NCBI GenBank assembly: GCA_900538575.1
Contig: UPZA01000004.1
Span: 1-64,000, forward strand
Length of the DNA: 64,000 nucleotides
Source: an uncultured Ruminococcus sp.
GTDB lineage: Bacteria; Bacillota; Clostridia; Oscillospirales; Ruminococcaceae
Direction of reading: 5' to 3'
Shown here: positions 41,656-50,818 of the stretch, one piece after another
How the letters are laid out: each line of letters begins with the position of its first letter
Position numbering within the stretch: position 1 is the stretch's first letter
Position numbers and translations under genes: made by a program
Notes under the pieces: model-generated
What the model was told of the DNA's origin: nothing
The model's input: the letters and a program-made list of their open reading frames with translations, nothing else
Databases searched by the model: none

Positions 41656-42201
41656 TCAAGTATTTTCAGCAGCTTCTTCAATAATACTGTTATTAAAAAA
41701 TGCAGCTATCTGATTATCCAGCGTAGAAATAGCATTGCATTTATCCTGTATCTCCTTGATTTTGGATAAACACCTCGCATTGGTATCGTTTATCATTCTG
41801 CTTTGTTCGTTTTTGGCTTCGTTTATTGTACGATTATATTCCTCCAAAGCCTTTTCCTGCATTTCTGCATTATATGATTCGGCCTTAGCTATAATTTCTC
41901 CGGCTTCATTTTCTGCATTTTTTATGGCTTCATTGCACATTTTTTCTTTTTGTTCATTTAATTTCCGTATATTTTCTATATAAACGTCGGCTGCTTCCTG
42001 TGCGGCCTTAAATACTCCGTTTAACTGCAACGCCGCTTCTGCAATATTTCCGGCGTCCTGCAACGTAATAGATCTTTCGTTTACCGCGAGCTTCAATTTT
42101 TCATTCTCAGACTTTAATCTATCGTTTTCAGATTGCAAATTTAGCATAATCTCAAGGAGTTCAGCCCTTTTTAATTTTTGAAGTTCCTTATCAGTCATCA
42201 A
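41656..42201 (-). CDS. Coiled-coil protein at the head of the pilus operon
   Basis: A 181-residue soluble protein predicted almost wholly alpha-helical. Residues 1-45 are heptad-rich (ELLEIMLNLQSENDRLKSEN), and 65-155 form a second coiled coil of the type seen in DivIVA-like or ATP-synthase-b-like proteins (NEAGEIIAKAESYNAEMQEK). There is no signal peptide, so it stays in the cytoplasm. I do not recognise a named family. As the first gene of the pilus operon it may position the assembly machinery; this is inference. Confidence 0.7.
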   Translation of the reverse strand: MMTDKELQKLKRAELLEIMLNLQSENDRLKSENEKLKLAVNERSITLQDAGNIAEAALQLNGVFKAAQEAADVYIENIRKLNEQKEKMCNEAIKNAENEAGEIIAKAESYNAEMQEKALEEYNRTINEAKNEQSRMINDTNARCLSKIKEIQDKCNAISTLDNQIAAFFNNSIIEEAAENT

Positions 42202-42270
42202 TTATGCCTCCTTTATAGTAATTTTTAATAAAAGCAAATTTGTTATGTGAAATATTTTTTCCTTAATATA

Positions 42271-42299
42271 AATATACACCTTTTTTTCTCATTTGTCTA
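42271..42299 (-). promoter_or_regulatory. Proximal promoter of the pilus operon
   Basis: TAGACA (42299-42294) and TATATT (42276-42271) are 17 bases apart on the minus strand, ~70 bases before the start of the first gene. Confidence 0.55.
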
Positions 42300-42361
42300 T
42301 ATTTTTCCGAAAAAATCTTTCGTTAAATTATACCAATTTACTCGCTAAAAATTGTATATAA

Positions 42362-42390
42362 TGTATACTTCTTGCGAAAATAAAAGTCAA
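42362..42390 (-). promoter_or_regulatory. Distal promoter of the pilus operon
   Basis: TTGACT (42390-42385) and TATACA (42367-42362) are 17 bases apart on the minus strand. With the proximal promoter and the clpC terminator, this accounts for the 331-base gap 42202-42532; I see nothing else in it. Confidence 0.6.
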
Positions 42391-42495
42391 ACTGCAAAAA
42401 TTACATTTTATTGACCAGCTTCAATTTGTTGAATTTAACTAACGAAAACATTTAAGTAAAAAGCAATAAATTAATTGTTAAACTTATATAGAAAA

Positions 42496-42523
42496 TCGTA
42501 TATCCAATTAATAGATATACGAT
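42496..42523 (-). terminator. Terminator of clpC
   Basis: ATCGTATATC and GATATACGAT pair around an 8- to 9-base loop, followed on the minus strand by TTTCTAT, 10 bases past the clpC stop. Confidence 0.7.
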
Positions 42524-42532
42524 CCTCTTGCT

Positions 42533-44920
42533 TTAAAATATATTATTTTTATAATTATTATTCATTATCGGGCTGGCAACCTTGAATTTACCGTTTTCAC
42601 AAATTATTTCAATAGAATCTCCTTTGCTTATATAACCCTCTATAAGCTGCTGAGAAATCAGATTTTCCACATTTTGAACAATACGTCTTTTAATATATCT
42701 TGCACCGTACTTTTTGATTTGCTCCTCGTCAATCAAAGCGTTCGGAACATTTTGATCATAAGTTATATCTAATCCTATTTTTTTCGCCCTTTCCTTTAAT
42801 TCGTCAAGCAGCTTAACGGCAATACTTATTAAATCCCTGCTTTTCAAGCGATTGAATACGACTATTTCATCAATACGGTTTATAAGCTCCGGCTTTAAAT
42901 ACTTTCTTATTTCCGCCTTAACTCTACCGTTGAGATTTTCTTCATCTTTATCGCCGAAACCAAGTAAACTTTTTCCTTCTATTATATCAGAGGCAATATT
43001 GGAAGTCATTATTATCATAGTATTTTTAAAATTGATTTTTCTTCCGGTTGAGTCTGTCAGCATTCCCTCGTCTAATATCTGAAGCAGCAAATTCAGAACG
43101 TCCGGATGCGCCTTTTCGATTTCATCAAAAAGCAATACGCAATAGGGCTTTCTTCGTATAATATCAGTCAGACTGCCCTTTTCGTCATAGCCCATATAAC
43201 CCGGAGGAGCTCCTATAAGCTTTGAGACAGTATGCTTTTCCATATATTCTGACATATCAATTTTTATAAGATTCTGCTTACTGTCATACATTGCCTCCGC
43301 GGCTGCCTTTGAAAGCTCGGTTTTTCCCACTCCGGTAGGCCCCATAAATACAAATGAGCATATAGGCTTATCCTGCTCCCTCAATCCGGCGCGTCCTCGC
43401 CGGATCGCCTTTGCTACGGAACTGACAGCGCTGTCCTGGCCTATAACACGTTTTTTTAGCTCGTCTTCAAGATTTAACAGACGAACTTCCTCTTCTTTGG
43501 ATATTTTACTGACGGGTATTCCCGTCCAGAGCGATACTACTGCCGCTGTGTCTTCAACAGTAATTTCCGCCGGAGGTCTTTTAATAATTTTTTCCTTGCT
43601 TTTTTTAAAAGATTTCTGAATATTTTCAAGCGTAAGTCTTTCTCCCGTTATATCAATTGATCTGAAACCGCTGCTGTTTTCGGAACTGATATTCCTGATT
43701 TTTGCCCTGGAAGCGGCCTCGTCAATAACGTCAATTGCTTTATCCGGAAGAAATCTGTCGCTTATATATCTTACAGATAATGAAACTGCGGACTTAATAA
43801 CCTCGTCGCTTATTTTCACATTATGATAAGCCTCATATTTATCCTTTATTCCCTTTAAAATACCGATTGCCGCGTCTTCGCTGGGTTCTTCAATTATTAC
43901 AGGCTGGAACCTCCGTTCAAGAGCCGAATCCTTTTCAATATATTTTCTGTATTCTTCTATAGTAGTAGCGCCTATAATCTGTATTTCTCCCCTCGCAAGC
44001 TGCGGCTTGAGAATATTTGCGGCGTCAATGGCTCCTTCGGCGGCTCCCGCTCCGACAATAGAATGTATCTCATCTATAAATAATATAATATTACCGTCGT
44101 TTACAACCTCGTCTATACAGTTTTTTATTCTTTCCTCAAAGTCTCCTCTGTATTTTGCTCCGGCAACCATAGAGGTAAGATCAATCGAAAAAATACTTTT
44201 ACTCTTTAGTTCGTCAGGTACAAGTCCTTTTGCAAGCAGCTGGGATATTCCCTCGACTATCGCCGTTTTTCCTACGCCCGCTTCTCCTATTAGACATGGA
44301 TTATTTTTGATCCTTCTGGATAATATCTGAATTATCCTTTCAATTTCCTTGTCTCTGCCTATCAGCGGATCCTTACTGTTTTCCCATACCTGCTCCGTCA
44401 TATTTTTTCCATATTTATAAAGCGTCGGTATCTTTTTGGAATCCACTCTGCCGCGCTTTATTATCTCCTCAGGGACGTTTCCGTTATATGCCCTGACGCA
44501 GTCATTATAAACCGCTGCCGGATTTGCTCCGAACACCTTTAAAAAGCTCATCGCTCCGCAGCCCTGCTCCCTGATCATTGACATAAGTATATGCTCGGTG
44601 CCGACAAGCTGGGTATTCATTGATTTAGCCGTATCAACCGAAGCGTTCAGAATACGTCTAAGCGCCGGAGTAATGTTTTCATATGATAAATTTGTCTCTT
44701 CGCCTTTGCCGATTACGAGTATCATCTGCTCATAAATATCGTCAAGCGTTATATTATTCTTTTTAAGAACAGCAGCCGCAACATTGCCGTCCTCCTGTAA
44801 AAATCCCAAGATAATATGTTCGGTCCCTACATACGTGTGTCCCATAGACGACGCTGATTCAATAGCGGTTTCAATCGAACTTATAGCTTTTCTGGTAAAC
44901 ATCTCATAATTATCTATCAT
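42533..44920 (-). CDS. clpC: ClpC-type AAA+ protease unfoldase
   Basis: 795 residues from the ATG at 44920. Tandem Clp_N repeats (about 1-140, GTEHIILGFLQEDG and GTEHILMSMIREQG) precede the first AAA+ domain (GEAGVGKTAIVEG, IILFIDEIHSIVGAG). A middle domain separates it from the second AAA+ domain (GPTGVGKTELSKA, LLFDEIEKAHPDVLN), and the C-terminal D2-small domain ends with a serine/lysine-rich tail. It unfolds substrates for ClpP. The usual ctsR-mcsA-mcsB neighbours are absent, so regulation differs from the Bacillus operon. It is divergent from the Cys-rich gene. Confidence 0.93.
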   Translation of the reverse strand: MIDNYEMFTRKAISSIETAIESASSMGHTYVGTEHIILGFLQEDGNVAAAVLKKNNITLDDIYEQMILVIGKGEETNLSYENITPALRRILNASVDTAKSMNTQLVGTEHILMSMIREQGCGAMSFLKVFGANPAAVYNDCVRAYNGNVPEEIIKRGRVDSKKIPTLYKYGKNMTEQVWENSKDPLIGRDKEIERIIQILSRRIKNNPCLIGEAGVGKTAIVEGISQLLAKGLVPDELKSKSIFSIDLTSMVAGAKYRGDFEERIKNCIDEVVNDGNIILFIDEIHSIVGAGAAEGAIDAANILKPQLARGEIQIIGATTIEEYRKYIEKDSALERRFQPVIIEEPSEDAAIGILKGIKDKYEAYHNVKISDEVIKSAVSLSVRYISDRFLPDKAIDVIDEAASRAKIRNISSENSSGFRSIDITGERLTLENIQKSFKKSKEKIIKRPPAEITVEDTAAVVSLWTGIPVSKISKEEEVRLLNLEDELKKRVIGQDSAVSSVAKAIRRGRAGLREQDKPICSFVFMGPTGVGKTELSKAAAEAMYDSKQNLIKIDMSEYMEKHTVSKLIGAPPGYMGYDEKGSLTDIIRRKPYCVLLFDEIEKAHPDVLNLLLQILDEGMLTDSTGRKINFKNTMIIMTSNIASDIIEGKSLLGFGDKDEENLNGRVKAEIRKYLKPELINRIDEIVVFNRLKSRDLISIAVKLLDELKERAKKIGLDITYDQNVPNALIDEEQIKKYGARYIKRRIVQNVENLISQQLIEGYISKGDSIEIICENGKFKVASPIMNNNYKNNIF

Positions 44921-45106
44921 GTCTTTACACCTTTCCAACTTTTTCAATTATGTATTAAGTATGCCATAAAACAAATAAAATATATGTCGAATTCAATTAC
45001 AAATTTTTTTGTAACACTTTTTCTGAAATAACATAATATGTACTATGAAACGAAGTCAAACAAAGATTTCGCTTCCATACATTACTTTTTAAAGGAGTTG
45101 CTAATT

Positions 45107-45256
45107 ATGGGTTGTTTTGAAGGAAATGGATGCTGCTGGATCATTATTTTATTGATTATCGTATTCTGCTGCTGCGGTAACGGTAACGCAATAGGCGGTA
45201 ACGGCTGCGGCAACGGCTGCGGCTGTGCTAACGACGGCTGCGGCTGTGGATGCTAA
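45107..45256 (+). CDS. 49-residue Cys/Gly-rich membrane mini-protein
   Basis: AAAGGAG lies 9 bases before the ATG. After MGCFEGNGCC there is one hydrophobic helix (WIIILLIIVF), then a tail of about 29 residues made largely of Cys, Gly and Asn (NGCGNGCGCANDGCGCGC). Twelve or more cysteines are present. Databases often name such proteins chorion-class high-cysteine proteins; no function is established. It could be a metal-binding or spore-surface peptide. Clear ribosome site and terminator support a real gene. Confidence 0.75.
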   Translation: MGCFEGNGCCWIIILLIIVFCCCGNGNAIGGNGCGNGCGCANDGCGCGC

Positions 45257-45289
45257 TCTATAAAACGATTAAGGCATAATCAGCTATTA

Positions 45290-45326
45290 AAAAAGCTGCG
45301 CGGTAATAACTGCGCAGCTTTTTTTA
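45290..45326 (+). terminator. Terminator of the Cys-rich gene
   Basis: AAAAAAGCTGCGC and GCGCAGCTTTTTT enclose a short loop and are followed by more Ts. Confidence 0.88.
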
Positions 45327-45409
45327 TAAAATTATATTATTATCCTTTTTATAAATTTTCCTTTTATGAGCATAATAAAAATAAAAAAATAAAGGAAACG
45401 GAGAATAAC

Positions 45410-46741
45410 ATGAAAAGAGAGCAATGGTCGTCTAATTTCGGCTTTCTTATGGCTGCCGCCGGTTCGGCTGTAGGATTGGGAAATCTGTGGAAATTTCCTT
45501 ATATCGTCGGTATGAACGGAGGCGGAATATTTCTTTTAATATATATTATTTTGCTGGTACTGCTCGGAACTCCCATGCTGATGGCAGAAATGTCAATTGG
45601 CAGATATACTCGCCTAAACGCTATAGGAGCCTGCAAAAAGCTGAATAAAAAATGGGGTTTCGTCGGTGCGGCAGGTATAATAGGAGCGTTTACAATTCTT
45701 TGCTATTATGGCGTAATAGGAGGATGGGTGTTAAAATATCTTTGCAAATATATTATATCTCCAAGCGTTGAATCTCCCGATCAGTATTTTAACAATTTTT
45801 CTTCGTCCGTTACCGAACCTATTATATGGCAGCTTTTATTCTGTCTGATCAGCATTTTAATTGTGATACGGGGAATCTCTAAAGGAATAGAAAAAATAAG
45901 TAAAATTTTTCTGCCGCTTTTGGGCGCGTTTATTATTTTAATTGCTATAAATTCAATTTCTCTGCCAAACGCCGTTGAAGGTCTGAAGTTCTTTCTCATA
46001 CCGGATACGACAAAAATAAACGGCGCCAAGGATTTTTTCGATATCGTTCTGAATGCAATGGGACAAGTGTTTTTTAGTCTAAGTCTTGGAATGGGTACTC
46101 TGATTACCTATGGAAGCTATTTGAGCAAGGACTCTTCCATACAGAACAATTCTTTTTATATTCCGCTTTTCGATCTTATTATAGCGGTTTTAGCCTGCTT
46201 TGCTATTTTGCCGGCGGTATTCGCATTCGGACTGGAGCCCGCCGGCGGATCCGGTTTGATATTCCAAACCATTCCGTTTGTATTCAATAATATGAAGCTT
46301 GGACGCGTATGCGGAATAATATTTTTTGCACTGGTATTCTTTGCCGCAATAACGTCTTCAATATCGTTGATAGAAGTTATTGCCTCGTATTTTATCGATA
46401 GCAAAAAGTGGTCGAGAAAAAAAGCATGTATAATACCCGGTATAATTTTCAGTTCAATAGGTATTCTTGCTTCTCTGTCCTTCGGAATTTTAGATAATGT
46501 CAAAATTATGGGAGAAAGCATCTTTGAATTTCTAACTATACTTTCGGACAAAATCCTTATGCCTATAGGCGGATTTTTCATGTGCATACTAACCGGTTAT
46601 ATATGGGGAATGCCTGAAATGTTCAAGGAGATGTCGTCAAACGGAAAGTACAAGATCTATTGTAAAAGATCTATTTCATTTCTTATCAAATTTTTTGCTC
46701 CTGCTATGATACTGATTATTTTTATCACTTCCTTTATTTAA
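45410..46741 (+). CDS. Neurotransmitter:sodium symporter family transporter
   Basis: A 443-residue protein with about 11 membrane helices, the short bacterial NSS form (MhsT/Tyt1-like). The signature W-SSNFGFLMAAAGSAVGLGNLWKFPY is at 6-31, with the unwound helix 1 that binds Na+ and substrate. The helix-6 region FFSLSLGMGTLITYGSY is also typical. It should import an amino acid with Na+; the substrate is not predictable. The promoter region holds AATAAAGGAAACGGAG before the ATG. Confidence 0.93.
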   Translation: MKREQWSSNFGFLMAAAGSAVGLGNLWKFPYIVGMNGGGIFLLIYIILLVLLGTPMLMAEMSIGRYTRLNAIGACKKLNKKWGFVGAAGIIGAFTILCYYGVIGGWVLKYLCKYIISPSVESPDQYFNNFSSSVTEPIIWQLLFCLISILIVIRGISKGIEKISKIFLPLLGAFIILIAINSISLPNAVEGLKFFLIPDTTKINGAKDFFDIVLNAMGQVFFSLSLGMGTLITYGSYLSKDSSIQNNSFYIPLFDLIIAVLACFAILPAVFAFGLEPAGGSGLIFQTIPFVFNNMKLGRVCGIIFFALVFFAAITSSISLIEVIASYFIDSKKWSRKKACIIPGIIFSSIGILASLSFGILDNVKIMGESIFEFLTILSDKILMPIGGFFMCILTGYIWGMPEMFKEMSSNGKYKIYCKRSISFLIKFFAPAMILIIFITSFI

Positions 46742-46828
46742 GAAAAAAATATTTAAAATCTATTCCATTTTCTTTTAAAATGATGTATAATTAAATTATA
46801 ACTAATTTACCTGGAGCTATCTTTAATT

Positions 46829-48145
46829 ATGAAAATAAAATTCAATGTAAAAAGCAATACGATTGCGGTTTACTGCATAATCGTATTTGCAGTCTGTCTT
46901 TTGCTTTCCGCAGTCGTTTTTAAATATAATGTATTTTTATACTATTTCAATAAAATAATCAAGGCGCTCTCGCCGGTTATCTGGGGTTTAGTAATAGCAT
47001 ATCTTTTAAACCCTATGGTCGGTTTTACAGAAAAAAAGCTGAATAAATTTATTTTCAGAAAGAAAAAAAGACCGGCGCTGTCACGCTCTATTGGAATTGC
47101 CGTTTCTATGATAGTAATGCTGGGTATTATTATCGCTATTGTCGGCACTATAGTACCTGAGATAATCGGCTCCATAAAAGGTATATTTATGAATATTACT
47201 TCATACCTGAATAATCTCCAGAACTTCCTTAACGATAAAATAAGCGATACTTTAGAAAATAATCCGGATATTAAAAGCTTTTTTGATAATCAGTTTAAAA
47301 ATATACAGGACTTTATCATTTCAACCGTTAATCAATATGAACCGAAAATTGACAGTTTTCTCGCTAAGGACGGCATTATTGCCAATCTCACAAACGGCGC
47401 ATGGTCATTTTTAACCGGATTGAAAAACTGTGTTTTAGGTATAATCATTTCAGTTTATCTTCTTTTCAGTAAGGAGACTCTGCTTGCCCAGTGCACAAAA
47501 ATAGTTTACGCTTTCTTTCCCGAAAAAAAGCGTACTCACATATTAAGAGTAGCGTCAAGAGCCAATTATACTTTCATAAGTTTTTTATCCGGCAAAGCAA
47601 TTGATTCTCTAATAATAGGCGTTCTTGCATTTATAGGTATGCTGCTGCTGAATATGAAAACATATTCGGTTCTAATAAGCGTGGTTATCGGTATAACGAA
47701 TATGATTCCATTTTTCGGTCCGTTTATAGGAGCTATTCCCAGCGGACTTCTTATTCTTTTAACAACGCCCGATAAAACGATCATATTTATTATTTTTATA
47801 TTCCTACTTCAGCAATTTGACGGTAATATCCTCGGACCGAAAATCCTTGGTAATTCTCTTGGACTATCTTCATTCTGGATTATATTTGCTATTTTTGTAG
47901 GCGGAGGTTTTTTCGGATTTGCAGGCATGCTTGCTTCTGTTCCTATTTTTGCAGTTTTATACAGCATCTTCAGCGAATTAATATCTGAAAAGCTCAAACG
48001 AAAAAGGCTTCCGGTAGAAACGGATTACTACAAATCCTTGAAATCGGCAAAAGCTTCGTCTGATACGGTTAAATATAATGAAAATGATAAATCAAACGCT
48101 CAAAAAACCGATTCATCTAATGAAAATGAAACGGATAAAAAATAA
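46829..48145 (+). CDS. AI-2E family (PerM-like) membrane transporter
   Basis: A 438-residue protein with about 8 membrane segments: paired helices at the start, a long periplasmic-type helical region (about 125-190), then the family block FISFLSGKAIDSLIIGVLAFIG and GITNMIPFFGPFIGAIPSGLL, ending in an unusually long Lys/Ser/Asp-rich cytoplasmic tail. The family was named for autoinducer-2 export but members also act as Na+/H+ antiporters or pores, so the substrate is open. It is followed at 24 bases by nadA. Confidence 0.88.
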   Translation: MKIKFNVKSNTIAVYCIIVFAVCLLLSAVVFKYNVFLYYFNKIIKALSPVIWGLVIAYLLNPMVGFTEKKLNKFIFRKKKRPALSRSIGIAVSMIVMLGIIIAIVGTIVPEIIGSIKGIFMNITSYLNNLQNFLNDKISDTLENNPDIKSFFDNQFKNIQDFIISTVNQYEPKIDSFLAKDGIIANLTNGAWSFLTGLKNCVLGIIISVYLLFSKETLLAQCTKIVYAFFPEKKRTHILRVASRANYTFISFLSGKAIDSLIIGVLAFIGMLLLNMKTYSVLISVVIGITNMIPFFGPFIGAIPSGLLILLTTPDKTIIFIIFIFLLQQFDGNILGPKILGNSLGLSSFWIIFAIFVGGGFFGFAGMLASVPIFAVLYSIFSELISEKLKRKRLPVETDYYKSLKSAKASSDTVKYNENDKSNAQKTDSSNENETDKK

Positions 48146-48169
48146 TTTTTTTATTAAACAGGAGGAAAT

Positions 48170-49093
48170 ATGATAAAGGACATACAAAAAGAAATATTAA
48201 AATTAAAAAAGGAAAAAAATACAGTTATACTTGCTCATTCCTATCAGGCAAAGGAAATTATAGAAATTGCCGATGAAACGGGGGATTCTTACGCGCTAAG
48301 CGTAGCTGCAACAAAGCATGACTGCAGCTCGTTTATTATGTGCGGCGTTCATTTTATGGCTGAAACAGTTAAAATGCTTTCCCCGGATAAAAAGGTCTAC
48401 CTTGCCAATACAGAAGCCGGATGTCCTATGGCTGAACAAATGGATCCTGTTATGATAAGTCAGCTTAAGGCAAAAGAACCGGACAGAGCAGTAGTCGCTT
48501 ACATAAATACAACCGCTGCTCTTAAAGCAGTATGCGACGTATGCGTAACCTCGGCTACAGCCGTTAAAATAGTAAGCAAAATGAAAAATAATAAAATTCT
48601 GTTTATACCGGACTGTAATTTAGGAAGCTATGTCAAGAAACAGGTTCCTGATAAGGATATTAAATTACTTCAGGGCGGATGTCCGGTTCATGCGGCCGTT
48701 ACGCTGTCCGAGCTAAAAGCTGCAAAGAAAAAGCACCCGGAAGCTTTGATATTAGTGCATCCGGAATGCCGCCCGGAAATTACCGAAAGCGCCGATTATG
48801 TAGGTTCAACCTCCGGTATTATGAGCTATGCTATAAAATCAAGCGCCAAAGAATTTATTATAGGTACGGAAATGAGCATTACAGAGCATTTGCAGTATGC
48901 CTGTCCGGATAAAAACTTTTACTATCTTTCAAAAAAAATTATTTGTCCGAATATGAAACTCACAACTCTAATGGACGTATACAATACTCTTAAAAGCATT
49001 GGGTATGATAATGCGCAGGAAATTGGTTTGTCGGACGATGAAATAAAAAAATCCAGAATTTGCATTGATGAAATGATACGTCTTGGCGAATAA
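48170..49093 (+). CDS. nadA: Quinolinate synthase A
   Basis: A 307-residue enzyme that condenses iminoaspartate with dihydroxyacetone phosphate to quinolinate for NAD synthesis. The three [4Fe-4S] cysteines are within MCGVHFMAE (about 84), the VCVTSATAV/CNLGSYV region, and ECRPEI/HPEC. YQAKEIIEIADETGDS at the N-terminus and FIPDCNLGSYVKKQ are family hallmarks. AGGAGG precedes the ATG. Its usual partners nadB and nadC are not in the window. Confidence 0.95.
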   Translation: MIKDIQKEILKLKKEKNTVILAHSYQAKEIIEIADETGDSYALSVAATKHDCSSFIMCGVHFMAETVKMLSPDKKVYLANTEAGCPMAEQMDPVMISQLKAKEPDRAVVAYINTTAALKAVCDVCVTSATAVKIVSKMKNNKILFIPDCNLGSYVKKQVPDKDIKLLQGGCPVHAAVTLSELKAAKKKHPEALILVHPECRPEITESADYVGSTSGIMSYAIKSSAKEFIIGTEMSITEHLQYACPDKNFYYLSKKIICPNMKLTTLMDVYNTLKSIGYDNAQEIGLSDDEIKKSRICIDEMIRLGE

Positions 49094-49100
49094 ACAGCTC

Positions 49101-49126
49101 AGGCTCCGCATAAAATGCGGAGCCTT
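49101..49126 (+). terminator. Terminator of nadA
   Basis: AGGCTCCGCAT and ATGCGGAGCCT pair around a 3-4 base loop, followed by TTGCTGCG. The T-run is short but the stem is strong. Confidence 0.75.
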
Positions 49127-49235
49127 TGCTGCGTAGAAAAAATCTTCTTAATTTTTATTTTGGATAAATCCAATGATTAAATTATATCATATGCCGTTTA
49201 AGAAGTAAAGAGAAAGCTTTCGACGTTAATTGACA

Positions 49236-50000
49236 TCAGCCGTTATTAAACCTTTGTAAAAATTGTTTTGTACGTTCGTTGCTGGTATTAGAAAATACAT
49301 CCTCAGGAGTTCCTTCCTCAATAATAACTCCTCCGTCCATAAATAAGACATAATTAGCCACGTCTCTTGCAAACGCCATTTCATGAGTTACGATTACCAT
49401 AGTCATATTTTCATCTGCAAGCTCTCTTATCACCTTTAATATTTCGCCGGTCAATTCAGGATCAAGCGCTGAAGTCGGCTCGTCAAAAAACAATATATCC
49501 GGATTCAGAGCAAGAGATCTTGCAATTGATACTCTCTGCTGCTGCCCCCCTGAAAGCTCGCAGGGATAAGCGTTCGACTTTTCCTTAAGGCCCATTTTTT
49601 CCAGCAGCTCCAAACCCTTTTGCTCCGCGTCCTTTTTACTCATCTTTAATACCCTTACCGGAGCCTCGGTGATATTTCTTAATACGTTCATATGAGGGAA
49701 CAGGTTAAAATTCTGAAAAACAAGACCGATTTTAAGTCTAATATCTCGCAAAGTCTTTGGCGGAGCATATACGCAATTCCCTTTATCGTCAGGAGCCAGC
49801 ATAGAAACACCGCAGACATTTATTAATCCTCCGTCAGCCTTTTCAAGCTGATTAATACACCTTAGCAGTGTGGATTTACCGCTTCCGGAGGGACCGATTA
49901 TTGCGACTACCTGTCCTTTCTCTACCTCAAAGGAAATATCCTTTAACACATTCAAACGTCCGAAGCTTTTGGAAAGATTTTTTACTTCAAGCATTGCCAT
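49236..50000 (-). CDS. Polar amino acid ABC transporter ATP-binding protein
   Basis: A 254-residue GlnQ/HisP-type ATPase. Walker A GPSGSGKST (about 35-43), the LSGGQQQRVSIARSLALN signature and DILFFDEPTSALDPE Walker B are intact. An insertion of about 15 residues (MLAPDDKGNCVYAPPKTL) after Walker A distinguishes it from the shortest homologues. It powers the permease encoded 12 bases upstream. Confidence 0.93.
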   Translation of the reverse strand: MAMLEVKNLSKSFGRLNVLKDISFEVEKGQVVAIIGPSGSGKSTLLRCINQLEKADGGLINVCGVSMLAPDDKGNCVYAPPKTLRDIRLKIGLVFQNFNLFPHMNVLRNITEAPVRVLKMSKKDAEQKGLELLEKMGLKEKSNAYPCELSGGQQQRVSIARSLALNPDILFFDEPTSALDPELTGEILKVIRELADENMTMVIVTHEMAFARDVANYVLFMDGGVIIEEGTPEDVFSNTSNERTKQFLQRFNNG

Positions 50001-50011
50001 GATATTTCCCC

Positions 50012-50749
50012 CTATTTATAATAATTTAATTTTCTTTCAATAAATGCAAAAATAACTGTCATTATCATAGAAATGATAAAATAGAACACTCCCGCAATAA
50101 ACAGCGGAGTCAGAGAACTGTAAATCTGCATCTGCTGCTGTGCCTTAAGCGTAATTTCAGCATATGCGACTATATTCGCAAGCGACGTGTCCTTAACAAG
50201 AATAACAACCTCATTTGAACTTGCAGGAACTATACGCTTGATGACTTGCGGCAGTATGATATGAAAAAAGGTCTGTGCTCTGCCAAAGCCCAATGCTGCG
50301 GCTGCCTCGTATTGACCTTTGGGTATAGATTCTATACCCCCGCGGAAAATCTCGGCAAAATATGCGGCATAATTTAAAACAAACGCTGTCAGGACGGCTC
50401 TGAACATAAATCCCTCACCCTGAATATCTATTCCGCTAAGTATGTTTTTTAAAAAATCCGGAAGATTTTCATTGATTTTCAAATAAGGGATAGCGTAATA
50501 GATTGCTATAATCTGAAGCATAAGCGGAGTACCCCGCATAATCAATATGTAGATATTGGTAAGCCAAGAAATCGGCTTAAATTTACACATTTTTAAAAGT
50601 GCGACAATCATGCCCAGCGGAATTGAAAACAGCAATGTAAAGCCAAAAAGCTTCAAGGTCGGCACAAGATACTGCAGCAGTATCAGAGTGACGTCAAGAA
50701 TTTCTTCTTTAGTCAAGGATAACACCCTCTTTTTTATTAATTTAAGCAT
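50012..50749 (-). CDS. Polar amino acid ABC transporter permease
   Basis: A 245-residue membrane protein of the HisMQ family. It has about 5 membrane segments and the EAA coupling loop EAAAALGFGRAQTFFHIILPQ, preceded by FAEIFRGGIESIPKGQ. The SBP gene lies upstream, with a partial terminator hairpin between them, and the ATPase gene downstream. The single permease gene suggests a homodimer. The substrate is an amino acid, not further assignable. Confidence 0.92.
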   Translation of the reverse strand: MLKLIKKRVLSLTKEEILDVTLILLQYLVPTLKLFGFTLLFSIPLGMIVALLKMCKFKPISWLTNIYILIMRGTPLMLQIIAIYYAIPYLKINENLPDFLKNILSGIDIQGEGFMFRAVLTAFVLNYAAYFAEIFRGGIESIPKGQYEAAAALGFGRAQTFFHIILPQVIKRIVPASSNEVVILVKDTSLANIVAYAEITLKAQQQMQIYSSLTPLFIAGVFYFIISMIMTVIFAFIERKLNYYK

Positions 50750-50766
50750 ACTAATATATTATAGCT

Positions 50767-50805
50767 AAAAAAAATGCAAATAGCAATAACTATCTGCATT
50801 TTTTT
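50767..50805 (-). terminator. Intercistronic hairpin after the binding-protein gene
   Basis: AAAAAATGCAAATA and TATCTGCATTTTTT pair (one G-U on the minus-strand RNA) with a U-run after the stem. Placed between the binding-protein and permease genes, it should lower expression of the membrane components relative to the binding protein. Confidence 0.7.
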
Positions 50806-50818
50806 ATCAAAAACAACA

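Noticed and set aside
44921..45037. Sporulation-type promoter (CATACTT) upstream of clpC
   Set aside because: The -35 match is poor and the spacing too long (about 19 bases); the region is too AT-rich to decide.
45038..45106. An upstream extension of the Cys-rich mini-protein (start at 45038)
   Set aside because: The AAAGGAG ribosome site fits the ATG at 45107, and the extension has no ribosome site of its own.
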